Source: Austwickia chelonae
GTDB taxonomy: Bacteria > Actinomycetota > Actinomycetes > Actinomycetales > Dermatophilaceae
Reading direction: 5' to 3'
NCBI RefSeq assembly: GCF_003391095.1
Contig: NZ_CP031447.1
Span: 3,534,001 to 3,598,000, forward strand
Length of the DNA stretch: 64,000 bases
Shown: piece after piece, positions 1-8,136 of the stretch
Position numbering within the stretch: position 1 is the first letter of the stretch
Layout: each line of letters opens with the position of its first letter
Translations under genes and position numbers: made by a program
The notes under the pieces: model-generated
The model's input: the letters and a program-made list of their open reading frames with translations, nothing else
Told to the model about the DNA's origin: nothing
Database searches by the model: none

Positions 1-381
1 CGCAACCAGGCGGGCGTTCACGACCGGGCGGTGCTCCTGGCCTTGGGGATCGGGTTGATCGCTCCTTGGGCGGGGCGTGAAGTCGTCAACTATGTCGTCA
101 ACATGTGTTCGGTGCTGGCCGGGGTGGCCTATCTGTCGACCTGTCTGATCTCGACCAGGGTGGGCCATGGTGGAGAGCGGTCGCAGGCGGTCGTCGGGGT
201 GCTGGCCTCGCTGGCTTTCCTGCTGTTGCTGCTGGTTCCGGGGTCGCCGGGTCAATTGGGGACGACCGAGTTCGTCGCCCTGGGTGTGTGGATGGCGATC
301 GGTGTGGTCGTCTACGTGATGCGTCGACCGCAGATCGGGTTGGGTCCGTTCGACGGGGGTGAGTGCGAAGCAGCTCAGTAG
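1..381 (+). CDS. C-terminal part of an APC-family amino acid permease (5' end outside the window)
   Basis: The frame is open from the first base and runs 127 codons to a TAG, so this is the 3' end of a gene that begins upstream. The protein has about three hydrophobic segments separated by short polar loops. The pattern RVGHGGERSQ between helices, followed by two closing helices and VVYVMRRPQI, is what is seen at the end of APC-superfamily amino acid permeases, which carry out proton-coupled amino acid uptake at the membrane. The first methionine inside the window, near base 31, is not expected to be the real start. Family assignment is by resemblance only; substrate cannot be told from this fragment. 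Confidence 0.6.
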   Translation, partial: RNQAGVHDRAVLLALGIGLIAPWAGREVVNYVVNMCSVLAGVAYLSTCLISTRVGHGGERSQAVVGVLASLAFLLLLLVPGSPGQLGTTEFVALGVWMAIGVVVYVMRRPQIGLGPFDGGECEAAQ

Positions 382-535
382 GGTGCAGTGAGCAGGTCGG
401 CAGGTGCTGCCTGCGCAGGGTACGGCGGAGGATCTCGGTCCGGCTGAAAAGGTGATGCCTCGTCTCACGTCCGGCACCCTGTGAGCCGATCTCGATATCA
501 TGCAAGCTCCGGGTGGGCGGCTGGGTAAGGAGATC

Positions 536-883
536 ATGGTGTCGTTGGATCTTGAACTTCGTCTAGGTGATCAGCGTGCCGCAGCTGAGAGGGTGCTCGT
601 GTCGGCTGCCGAAGTGCAGCGGGTATTGGCGAACACCGCCGACGCCGTCCAGGCCGCCTCCTCCGGATTCACGGGGCACGCCGCCGACGTGCTGAACACC
701 GAGCTGGGCACATGGTTCAAAGCAGCGTCGGGCATCCTGCCGGCGTTGCAGGAGTATGCCCAAGCACTCGCGGACGTGGATTCCTCGGCGGGGCAGAACG
801 AGTCCGATGCCGTGTCGGGATTGGCCTCGTCTGCGGGCGGGGGTGTCGGCGCGCCAGGGACTTCAATGTTGAGGATGGACTGA
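536..883 (+). CDS. WXG100-like small helical protein 1 (candidate ESX/T7SS partner)
   Basis: This is a protein of about 115 residues, mostly alpha-helical and alanine rich. It has a central turn (GFTGHAADVL) in the place where WXG100 proteins carry W-x-G, followed by a second long helix and a glycine/serine-rich tail. Such proteins form helical hairpins, are exported by type VII secretion or act as adaptors, and are typical neighbours of large LXG/Rhs toxins. An AAGGAG sits at 527-532, 3 bases before ATG 536 and 6 before GTG 539, so either codon could start translation. Its stop overlaps the next gene start (TGATG), suggesting an operon leading into the Rhs gene. The exact subfamily is not certain. 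Confidence 0.7.
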   Translation: MVSLDLELRLGDQRAAAERVLVSAAEVQRVLANTADAVQAASSGFTGHAADVLNTELGTWFKAASGILPALQEYAQALADVDSSAGQNESDAVSGLASSAGGGVGAPGTSMLRMD

Positions 884-1218
884 TGGCGTCGTCGCAGTCG
901 GGGGGCGACGGCGGCGGGGGCACCGGTCGCAGACTGGTCGTACACGTGGCCTCACTGGACGCCCTCGAGAATGCGTTGAAGACCGCCGAGCGCGACCTCA
1001 CGGCGGAGATCGAAGAGATGCGCTCCGCCGTACGCAACCGTATCGCGAGGTGGGGGGCCTCGACGGCGTCCCGCCAGGCACATGACGACTTCGACCGACG
1101 ATTCGCGCGGGCGACGGAGGGCTTGGCAGCCTCTGCGGCCGAACTGAAGCGGGCGGTGGCCGACCTCCGTGAGCTGGCACATTCCGCCGAGGTGCGCGCC
1201 GTGGCGATCATCGACTGA
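883..1218 (+). CDS. WXG100-like small helical protein 2
   Basis: A protein of 111 residues. A glycine/serine-rich first 20 residues is followed by two charged helices separated by RWGAS, a W-G turn of the WXG100 type, at about residue 62. The start ATG overlaps the stop of the upstream gene by one base, implying translational coupling. It is the second of three small proteins in front of the Rhs toxin gene and probably acts with it, either as a chaperone/targeting partner for type VII secretion or as a co-exported pair. No catalytic motif is visible. Function is inferred from size, turn motif and position. Confidence 0.65.
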   Translation: MASSQSGGDGGGGTGRRLVVHVASLDALENALKTAERDLTAEIEEMRSAVRNRIARWGASTASRQAHDDFDRRFARATEGLAASAAELKRAVADLRELAHSAEVRAVAIID

Positions 1219-1250
1219 CCGGGCATTGACGAGAGAAGGGGTGTATCCGG

Positions 1251-1580
1251 ATGCCGTCGTACGACTTCGAGGTGGATCTGCAGGCATTGGGTGATGCTGC
1301 GGACAAGTTGGGCCAGGTGCTGACAAGGTTCCAGGACACGGACGTCTGTGATGTGGCTCCGACCGAGGCGGATGTGGCCCACGAGGTGGCCTGGGGCGGG
1401 ATCAGCGAGTTCGTTGACCGGTGGCAGCTGGGGATCGATGCATTGCGGGAAGACACCGAGGAGTTGTCGGCGGTGTTGAACAAGGTCGCGGCCGAGTATG
1501 TGTCGTTCGAGCGTCGTGGTGCGGAGCGGGTCGGAGGCATAGCAGCGAATCTGCCCGCGGTCCCCCGTCCGGGGGCCTGA
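1251..1580 (+). CDS. WXG100-like small helical protein 3
   Basis: A protein of 109 residues with an AGAAGGGG ribosome site upstream of ATG 1251. An acidic helix is followed by AWGGISEF (W-G-G turn) and a second amphipathic helix, ending in a proline/arginine tail. This is the shape of actinobacterial ESX-secretion-associated proteins, which bind or escort the toxin that follows. It lies 33 bases upstream of the Rhs gene on the same strand. The three small proteins do not closely resemble each other, so they may assemble as different subunits and are not simple duplicates. Family call rests on fold pattern and context only. Confidence 0.65.
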   Translation: MPSYDFEVDLQALGDAADKLGQVLTRFQDTDVCDVAPTEADVAHEVAWGGISEFVDRWQLGIDALREDTEELSAVLNKVAAEYVSFERRGAERVGGIAANLPAVPRPGA

Positions 1581-1613
1581 CGAGCAAGTCGACGCACCAG
1601 CGACGTAGGAGGA

Positions 1614-4600
1614 ATGCGGGATGGGGAACAGGTGAACTTCCGGATCGACGGCAATCCGAACGGGATCCGCGCCAGGGCGTCGGAATTGCGCTCGCAGGCG
1701 AGCGTGTTCGACCGGATCGCCGTCGATCTGTCGATCGTGGCCACCGATGGGTGGACCGGAAGGGCGGCGGACCGTTTCCGTGAGAAGTTCACTGTGGAGC
1801 CGCAGCGTTGGCGCGATGCCGCGGACGGTTTCCGCCGTGGCGCGTCCGCAGCTGAGGTGTATGCGGACGCGTTGGCCCAGGCACAGTCCACGGCTGCCGC
1901 CTGCACCAGCGAATATGCCCGCGGCGATGAGGTGACCCGTCAGGCGCAGACGTCCTATCAGGCCGATGTGAAGGCCGGCCAGGTCAAGAAGGCCGAGTGG
2001 GAGCGTGTCAACGGACCAGGCACCTTCGCCCTGACGATCGAGCCTTTCGTCGACCCGGGCAAGGTGATCCGCGAAGGCGCGGTCTCGACGTTCAACGACG
2101 CCAGACGACAACTGGACGAGGCAGCGGCGGCGTGTGCAATGTCGATGCGAGCCGCCGCCGCGAACGCACCGGAACGACGTAACTGGTTGTCGCAGGCGGG
2201 CGAGCTCGCCAAGGGTGTGGGCGACAGTCTGATGGGCATACTGGATCTCGCCTCCATGCAGAACCAGCAGCTGAGAGAGCTTGCCGGGGTGATCAGCGGC
2301 GATATGACTTTCGAGGAGTTGTCCGCGAAGTATCAGCTGAAGTTTGAGAGCACCGTCAGCATGCTGGCTTACGCCAAGGATCATCCTGTCGAGTTCGCCA
2401 AGTCCGTGGGGAGCGCTGCTCTCGACCTCGACACCTGGGGTCGTAATCCTGCCCGGGCGGCGGGGAGACTTGTCCCTGATCTTGTCCTCACGTTGGCCAC
2501 GGCAGGTGGGGGTGCTGCGGCGAAGGGGGCGAAGGCGGGCCAAGCGGGGGTGAAGGGCCTGACGCAGGCCGCGGCGGAGGGCACGGCGGCGCGCGGGTCG
2601 GTGAATTCGATGCGCGATGTCGCTGCCGCGGCGGACGGTCTGGGCGACCTGTCGCGGGTGAGCCGCCGGCCGGAGCTGAAAACGTGTCGGACCGACCCGA
2701 TCGATGTCGCGACCGGCGAGGTCGTCCTGAGCTGTGTCGATCTGCAGTTGCCGGGGGTTCTGCCGATCCGGTTGGAGCGGATGCACGTCTCGTCGTACCG
2801 TCGGGGCCGCGCGTTCGGTGCCTCGTGGTCGTCCTCGTTGGATGAGCGGATCGAGGTCGACGCGGAGACGGGCGCATTGGCGTTCTATCGCGCCGACGCC
2901 GTGACCTTGATCTATCAGGCGCCGCTGCCGGGTGGACGGGTCATGCCGGTGACGGGTGACCGGTGGCCGTTGGAGGCGACGGTGGGCGGCGGGTATGTCG
3001 TCTCGGATCCGGCGACGGGGGTGCGGCGCGAGTTCTCGAGCCCTTCCTTCGCCGGTGTCGCTCCTGATCGTGAGGGTGAGCCGGGCGCTGTCGTCGGTTA
3101 TGGGCTCACTGCGGTCGTCGACGGGCACGGTAACCGTATCGACGTCGACTATGCCGATGGTGCCCTGCCGACGGCCTGGCGGCACTCCGGCGGGTATCTG
3201 GTGGAGTTCGATCGCACGGACGCCGGTGACCGCGTCGCGGCCATCCGGGTCAGTCGTGATGGTGGCCGTCCGGTGACGGTGCGCAGGTTCGGTTATGACG
3301 GTGACGGTCATCTGGTCGCCGAGCATGTCGGGGATGCGGCGGCGGCCACCCGGTTCGGTTACACCCCGCAGGGCCGCCTGGCCTGGTGGCTGGACCGGAA
3401 CGGTGAACGCTACGACTACACCTATGACGACCGCGGCCGGTGCGTGGCCGGGTCCGGGTCCGATGGCACGCTTTCTTCGGTCCTGTTCTACGACGACCTG
3501 TTCCGGGAGACGACGTTCCGGGACGGGAACGGGCACTTGTGGCGTTTCGAGCACGACGGTGCTGGGCGTGTGGTCCGTGAGACCGATCCGTTGGGTGGGT
3601 CGACGGTCATCCAGTGGGACTCGCGGGGTCGGCGTACAGCGGTGGTCGATCCGGTGGGGGGTGTGTCCACGTGGCGGTACGACGACGACGGCAATGTCGT
3701 CGAGGCGGTCGGTCCCGGTGGGCGGGCCGCGACGATGACCTTCGTGCCGGGGACGGCGCGCCCGATCCGGGTGGTGGAGCCCGATGGGGCTGTCTGGGCG
3801 TACGAGTGGGACCGGTCAGGGGCGTTGGCTGCGGTGACGGATCCCGCGGGTGGGCTCACGCGGGTGGAGCACGACGCCGGGACTGGCGCGACGACGGCGG
3901 TGACGGACGCGACGGGGCGGGTGACGCGGTGGGAGAACGACGCTGCGGGAATGCCGGTGCGGGTGGTCGACGGGGCGGGGCGGACCCGGGAGTGGTCTCG
4001 GGATGTGTTCGGGCGGGTCGTGGCGGATCGCGATGCGGCCGGTGAGTGGGTCGCTGCGTACGACGTCGACGGGCATGTGACGTGGGCGCGGGATGCGGAC
4101 GGTGGGCAGAACCGGTGGGAGTACGACGGGGAGGGCAATCTTCTTCGCCGGACGGATCCGTTGGGTTTGGTGACGTCGTGGGAGTACGGCCGGTTCGATC
4201 GGCCGGTCGCGCGGGTCGCCGCTGACGGTGGACGTGTGGAGTTCGAGTGGGATCCGGAGCGGCGGTTGGTCGCTGCCGTGGATCCGTTGGGGCGGTCGTG
4301 GCGGTACGAGCACGACGCGGCGGGGCGGGTCGTCGCCCAGACGGACGTGAACGGGGCGCGGGTTTTCTGGTCGTACGACGCGGCGGGGCGTGTCATCGAG
4401 CGCGTGAACGGTTCGGGGCAGCGGGTCGCCTACTCCTACGACGAATTCGGTGATCTGATCGAGAGCGTCGTCGATGGGCCGCTCGGTGAGGCCGGCGCCT
4501 CGGGGGTGCCGCGGTTGACGCGGTGGGTGCATGACGCGGCTGGCCGGTTGTTGTCCACGGCAGAGGCTTCGGCGGGTGCCGAAGGGGTGATGGTGATCGG

Positions 4601-6449
4601 TCGCGATGCGGCCGGTCGGGTGGTCGCTGAGGGGTGGGGCGAGTCGCTGGTGTGGTCCCGGCTGGACGCAGCCGGTCGGGTGGTGGCTCGGCGGGCCCCG
4701 TCGGGGGCTGGCACGGGGTTCTCCTATGACGCGGGCGGGGCCCTGACGGGCTTGGACGTCGGCGGGCGATCGTTGTCGTTCGCCCTCGACGGCGCGGGTC
4801 GCGAAATGGCGCGGGTCGTGGACTCCGGGGCTGTCATCCAGTCGGAATGGACCGCGGCTGGCCGGTTGGCAGCTGTCCGTTCCGTCGTCGACTCCGTCAC
4901 GGGTGTCGGGGTGGGGATCGGTCGGTCTTACCGGTACGACGGCGCCGGTCGTCTGACGGGTCAATCCGACGCCGGCGGGATCCGGGAGTTCGACCTCGAC
5001 CCGATGGGCCGTGTCGTGGAGTCGAGACTCACCGGCCGCGCCGCGCCGGAGGGCCGCACCGGCGACGGCTACTCCGGCGATGTCTACGGCGGGCTCCATG
5101 AACGTTTCGCCTATGACGCGACCGGTGCCCTCACCGCGGCGACCAGCAGCGGCGGGTTCACGGGCGGCGAGAACACCGACGGCGGCGCCGTACGGGCGAG
5201 TGGCGTGCCCGAGAGGGGTGCGGTTCGGGATCGGCGCGCGTGGCACGTCGAGTACGACGTCGACGGGCGGGTCACGCGCCGGAGCCGCCGGACTCTGTCG
5301 GGCAAACGCCTGGAATGGACCTACCACTGGGACGGCGAGGACCGCCTCGTCCAGGCGGATGGTCCTGACGGCCTCTCCGTGCGCTACCGCTACGACCCCC
5401 TGGGTCGACGCGTGCACGCCACCACCACACGGAAGGAGACACCGACCCACACGCGGCGATGGGCCTGGTCGGCCTGGGACGTCATCGAGGAGACGACGAC
5501 CATCATCAGCCCTGAAGGGGTCACGACGTCGTCCCTGACCTGGGACCGCCACCCCGACACCGGCATCCCGTTGGCCCAACGTCACCACACCGAGACCGGT
5601 GAGGACGCTCCCCGCACCCTCCGGCCGCAGACCGAGCAGGGCCAGGGGTGCCCCGTCGACGGGTGGACCCAGGAACGTGTCGACGGCGAGTTCGCGGCGA
5701 TCGTCACCGACCTGGCCGGCTCCCCCACCGAACTCCTCACCACCACCGGTCAAGTCACCTGGCAGCGACACACCACCCTGTGGGGCCAACCCCTCAACCC
5801 CAACCCTTCCCACACCCCCACAACCGAGACACCCCACTGCCCCCTCGGCAGCCTCGGCCAAATCTGGGACCAGGACATCGGCTGGTACTACAACCACCAC
5901 CGCTGGTACGACCCCACCCACGCCACCTTCACCACCCCAGACCCCACCGGCCTACCCGGCGGAATCAACCCCCACACCCCCGTCCCCAACCCCCTCACCT
6001 GGACAGACCCCCACGGCCTCACCCCCGGCAAATGCCCCACCAACACCACCACAGGCATCACACCACCCGCCGCAAAGGGTGTATCTAGTTCGGGTATTCG
6101 GTTCAGCCAGAGTTCGGTGAACGGAGCTGCTGAAATCGAGGCCAGCATGCGTGCGAACGGCTGGGTGGGGGACGCCATCGATGTCGTTCGCATGAACGAT
6201 GGCGGGTTGACCAGTCTTGATAACACAAGGCTGCTGGCCGCCAAACGGGCGGGAATCGACGTCCGGGCGAATGTTCATGGCTTCGATGACGCGCTTCCCG
6301 CTAGAATGGTCGAGCGGTTCACGACGGTCAAAGGTGGGGTGCCGACAACTTGGGGAGACGCTGTCATGAACAGGATCGGCGGTCAGAGCGCTGGGTATCG
6401 AGGTGCAAACCCGCTCGGCTCGTGGGTCACGGGTTGGAGTGGCAACTAG
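1614..6449 (+). CDS. Rhs/YD-repeat polymorphic toxin with WXG100-like N-terminus and ParB-like C-terminal tip
   Basis: This is a 1611-residue contact or secreted toxin. Residues 1-105 form a helical WXG100-like export domain (DGWTGRAADRF near 44). Around 355-430 is a DUF6531-type entry (DPIDVATGEVVLS), then roughly 540-1200 are YD repeats (YDxxGR, WxYDxxG) that build the Rhs shell. The core end is near 1375-1470 (DIGWYYNHHRWYDP, DPTGLPGGIN, DPHGL). The tip starts after PPAAK at about residue 1489. It is 123 residues long and has VRMNDGGLTSLDNTRLLAA, like the ParB-type nuclease-like toxin domains of other polymorphic toxins. ATG 1614 has its AGGAGG only one base away, so GTG 1632 is an alternative start. 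The immunity gene follows at once. Confidence 0.9.
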   Translation: MRDGEQVNFRIDGNPNGIRARASELRSQASVFDRIAVDLSIVATDGWTGRAADRFREKFTVEPQRWRDAADGFRRGASAAEVYADALAQAQSTAAACTSEYARGDEVTRQAQTSYQADVKAGQVKKAEWERVNGPGTFALTIEPFVDPGKVIREGAVSTFNDARRQLDEAAAACAMSMRAAAANAPERRNWLSQAGELAKGVGDSLMGILDLASMQNQQLRELAGVISGDMTFEELSAKYQLKFESTVSMLAYAKDHPVEFAKSVGSAALDLDTWGRNPARAAGRLVPDLVLTLATAGGGAAAKGAKAGQAGVKGLTQAAAEGTAARGSVNSMRDVAAAADGLGDLSRVSRRPELKTCRTDPIDVATGEVVLSCVDLQLPGVLPIRLERMHVSSYRRGRAFGASWSSSLDERIEVDAETGALAFYRADAVTLIYQAPLPGGRVMPVTGDRWPLEATVGGGYVVSDPATGVRREFSSPSFAGVAPDREGEPGAVVGYGLTAVVDGHGNRIDVDYADGALPTAWRHSGGYLVEFDRTDAGDRVAAIRVSRDGGRPVTVRRFGYDGDGHLVAEHVGDAAAATRFGYTPQGRLAWWLDRNGERYDYTYDDRGRCVAGSGSDGTLSSVLFYDDLFRETTFRDGNGHLWRFEHDGAGRVVRETDPLGGSTVIQWDSRGRRTAVVDPVGGVSTWRYDDDGNVVEAVGPGGRAATMTFVPGTARPIRVVEPDGAVWAYEWDRSGALAAVTDPAGGLTRVEHDAGTGATTAVTDATGRVTRWENDAAGMPVRVVDGAGRTREWSRDVFGRVVADRDAAGEWVAAYDVDGHVTWARDADGGQNRWEYDGEGNLLRRTDPLGLVTSWEYGRFDRPVARVAADGGRVEFEWDPERRLVAAVDPLGRSWRYEHDAAGRVVAQTDVNGARVFWSYDAAGRVIERVNGSGQRVAYSYDEFGDLIESVVDGPLGEAGASGVPRLTRWVHDAAGRLLSTAEASAGAEGVMVIGRDAAGRVVAEGWGESLVWSRLDAAGRVVARRAPSGAGTGFSYDAGGALTGLDVGGRSLSFALDGAGREMARVVDSGAVIQSEWTAAGRLAAVRSVVDSVTGVGVGIGRSYRYDGAGRLTGQSDAGGIREFDLDPMGRVVESRLTGRAAPEGRTGDGYSGDVYGGLHERFAYDATGALTAATSSGGFTGGENTDGGAVRASGVPERGAVRDRRAWHVEYDVDGRVTRRSRRTLSGKRLEWTYHWDGEDRLVQADGPDGLSVRYRYDPLGRRVHATTTRKETPTHTRRWAWSAWDVIEETTTIISPEGVTTSSLTWDRHPDTGIPLAQRHHTETGEDAPRTLRPQTEQGQGCPVDGWTQERVDGEFAAIVTDLAGSPTELLTTTGQVTWQRHTTLWGQPLNPNPSHTPTTETPHCPLGSLGQIWDQDIGWYYNHHRWYDPTHATFTTPDPTGLPGGINPHTPVPNPLTWTDPHGLTPGKCPTNTTTGITPPAAKGVSSSGIRFSQSSVNGAAEIEASMRANGWVGDAIDVVRMNDGGLTSLDNTRLLAAKRAGIDVRANVHGFDDALPARMVERFTTVKGGVPTTWGDAVMNRIGGQSAGYRGANPLGSWVTGWSGN
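5778..6077 (+). repeat. Rhs core-end repeat, copy A (full-length gene)
   Basis: About 300 bases encode the end of the Rhs core, from LWGQPLNP to TPPAAK. Nearly the same DNA recurs at 11192-11491 and, with an internal deletion, at 13442-13627. The last bases, GCCGCAAAG, mark the point where different toxin tips begin. Such conserved DNA in front of variable tips is where homologous recombination can swap a stored tip into the expressed gene. Confidence 0.9.
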
Positions 6450-6802
6450 TGGCAGAACTGCTCTCGATCCGCGATCTGCCTGGTGGCTTCGACTACCCGC
6501 CCTCGTTCGTGAGGGTTGTCGAGTTGGGTCTGACCAACTTGGAGCCATGGCACGTGCTGGAGGGAGCTCGGCTTCGTGAGCGTGGAAGGGGCCTGGCCGA
6601 GCGGTTCCCAGACCGGATGCTGGTTCCTTTCGCCGTTCGCCAGGATAGCGACGATGTCGCCTGCTGGGATGGTGCGCGAAGCGCGAGCGAGGTCGTGGTG
6701 ATACATGACTTCGCTTCTCCAGGCTGGGAGGAGCGTGAGGTGTACCCGGACTTCTTCGCGTGGTTCCGCCAAGCCGTCGAGGATCTGATCGAGTTTGAGT
6801 GA
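6449..6802 (+). CDS. SUKH (SMI1/KNR4-like) immunity protein for the Rhs tip
   Basis: A protein of 117 residues beginning with GTG 6449, whose first base is the last base of the Rhs stop codon, so the pair is translationally coupled. It shows the SUKH pattern: an N-terminal helix, then LVPFAVRQDSDDVACWD, VVVIHDFASPGWEE, and a closing DFFAWF helix. SUKH proteins are the commonest immunity proteins of bacterial polymorphic toxins and neutralise the cognate C-terminal domain by direct binding. Position right behind the toxin tip makes this the expected partner. A longer open frame extends upstream to 6350, but that part overlaps the toxin tip and is unlikely to be translated. Confidence 0.85.
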   Translation: MAELLSIRDLPGGFDYPPSFVRVVELGLTNLEPWHVLEGARLRERGRGLAERFPDRMLVPFAVRQDSDDVACWDGARSASEVVVIHDFASPGWEEREVYPDFFAWFRQAVEDLIEFE

Positions 6803-7334
6803 ACTCAGCCGTATCGTGTCGCATGCGTTGCGGCATGAGCCGTGGGTGTACGAGCTCGAGCTGGATGGGCAGGGCTGGGTGTCCCTGGCGGCGTTGGTGG
6901 AAGCGCTGCGGGTCGAGCGGAGCTGGTCGAAGCTGACGGTTTCGGATGTTGAGGTGATGGTGGCTGGGGCGAGCAAGCAGCGCCACGAGATCCGGGATGG
7001 CCGCATTCGGGCGTTGTACGGCCATTCGGTGCCGGGGCGGGTTGAACGGATTCCGGCGGAGCCTCCGCGGTGGCTGTTTCATGGCACGTCCCCGTCGGCG
7101 GCAGAGAGGATTGTGGTGGACGGGCTGCTCCCGATGGGGCGACAGTTCGTGCATCTGTCGGTCGACCGGGAGACGGCGTGGGCTGTCGGTTCGCGCAAGG
7201 CCGACGTGCCGGTCATCTTGCGGGTCGATGCTCAGGCTGCGGCCGAGACTGGTGTGGCGTTCTATGCCGGCAACGCGAAGGTGTGGCTGGCTGATGCTGT
7301 GCCACGAGAGTTCATCACCGAGCACCCCGGGTAG
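6795..7334 (+). CDS. kptA: RNA 2'-phosphotransferase, KptA/Tpt1 family
   Basis: A protein of 179 residues. Family members move an internal 2'-phosphate of RNA onto NAD+, giving ADP-ribose cyclic phosphate, through an ADP-ribosyltransferase-like fold. Visible family landmarks are LSRIVSHALRHEP near the N-terminus (the R-H-x-P RNA-binding part), LFHGTSPSAAERI in the middle, and FVHLSVDRETAW followed by ILRVDAQAA. The likely start is TTG 6795, eight bases inside the preceding immunity gene. Bacteria that lack tRNA-splicing substrates still carry this enzyme, and here it sits in a toxin island, so a role in repairing toxin-damaged RNA, or in NAD-dependent toxicity, is possible but unproven. A fragment of a second KptA-like gene lies at 12615-12686. 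Confidence 0.9.
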   Translation: MSELSRIVSHALRHEPWVYELELDGQGWVSLAALVEALRVERSWSKLTVSDVEVMVAGASKQRHEIRDGRIRALYGHSVPGRVERIPAEPPRWLFHGTSPSAAERIVVDGLLPMGRQFVHLSVDRETAWAVGSRKADVPVILRVDAQAAAETGVAFYAGNAKVWLADAVPREFITEHPG

Positions 7335-7352
7335 AGGTTTCCTCGCGCGCGG

Positions 7353-7681
7353 TCAGCCGGCGGCACTGAGGGCTGCGCGGATGCGGGTGTTGGCGAGGAG
7401 TCCGTCGAGGATGTGCAGGAGGGCGGCTCGGTCGGCGTCGGTGAGGTTGTCGAGGTCGGTGAGGGGGTTGCCGCCGCGTAGGGGGCGTCGTCGAGCAGGA
7501 GGTAGTCGCAGGAGACGTCGAAGATGTCGGCGAGGCGGAGGACGGCTTCGACGGAGGGGGTGATCTTGCCGTTCTCGTAGCGGCTGATCTGTCCGGCGTC
7601 GGCGTTCAGGCGGGTGGCGAGGTCGGCTTGGGACCAGCCGTGTTCCTTGCGGAGGATCTTGATGCGTTCGCCCAGGGCCAT
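7353..7681 (-). pseudogene. XRE-family regulator with a one-base frameshift
   Basis: Reading from ATG 7681, residues 1-67 are a complete XRE helix-turn-helix domain (GWSQADLATRL, QISRYENGKITPSVEAVLRL) ending in the usual YLLLDDAP. At the five-G run 7481-7485 the frame breaks. One extra base there would continue into LRGGNPLTDLDNLTDADRA and end ALSAAG at 7353. The unshifted frame instead runs on as a proline/serine/threonine-rich sequence across kptA, which is not credible. So the gene is either a recent frameshift mutant or shows a sequencing error in a homopolymer. It lies head-to-head with the orphan tip at 7722. A relative with a different defect is at 9670. Confidence 0.8.
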
Positions 7682-7721
7682 GGTCACCTCGTCGGGTTGG
7701 TGTGTCACTGGGGTCAAGTGT

Positions 7722-8039
7722 GCCGCAAAGTCCGGTGACGACCTGACAAGAGTCGGCCGATGGATGAGCGAGGACGAACTGCTCAAGATGAAGAACACCG
7801 ATCTGGTGCAGGAGGGTGCTGGTGGCTGGACCTTCGTCACCAATCCTGCTGACCCGGCAGCCTATCCCGCTGACAAGGGAGCCTTTGTCGAGTTCAACGT
7901 GCCGACGAAATCACTCTTTCCGGCAGGGAAACCAGAATGGTCGGTTATCCCCGGGCCGAACGTAGGAACTTCTCGGTTCGGGCCGCCGCCGAGTCAGATG
8001 ACGCTGGCCACATGCATCGCGGTGGTGTGTCATCGATGA
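7722..8039 (+). pseudogene. Orphan Rhs toxin tip (possible ADP-ribosyltransferase-like domain) without core
   Basis: Starting from GCCGCAAAG (7722-7730), the same nine bases and reading phase as the tip junction of the full Rhs gene, the frame encodes about 103 residues. They run through RVGRWMSEDELLKM, WTFVTNPADPAAY and VEFNVPTKSLFP, and end in a cysteine-containing tail. This arrangement recurs at the C-termini of actinobacterial Rhs proteins and looks like a compact toxin domain. I suspect the ADP-ribosyltransferase type but cannot confirm it. There is no Rhs core, promoter-proximal start or signal peptide, so it is probably a silent spare cassette. Its stop overlaps the ATG of the next frame, typical of toxin-immunity pairs. 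Confidence 0.6.
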
Positions 8040-8136
8040 CATACCCCTCACGGCTGGCCGCTTGGTCGGAAGCCAACCGTGCAGTGTTGGAGCAGTACGG
8101 TGCGGTCTCGTTCTCTTACGGGCCGCCCGACACTGA

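Noticed and set aside
717..3554. A 945-codon open frame on the minus strand, opposite the WXG100-like genes and the Rhs gene
   Set aside because: It is an antisense shadow of GC-rich coding DNA: arginine/proline/histidine-rich, no domain, and it overlaps well-supported genes on the plus strand.
3816..5921. A 701-codon minus-strand frame inside the Rhs gene
   Set aside because: Composition is typical of an antisense frame, with no motif or ribosome site; the plus-strand YD repeats explain the region.
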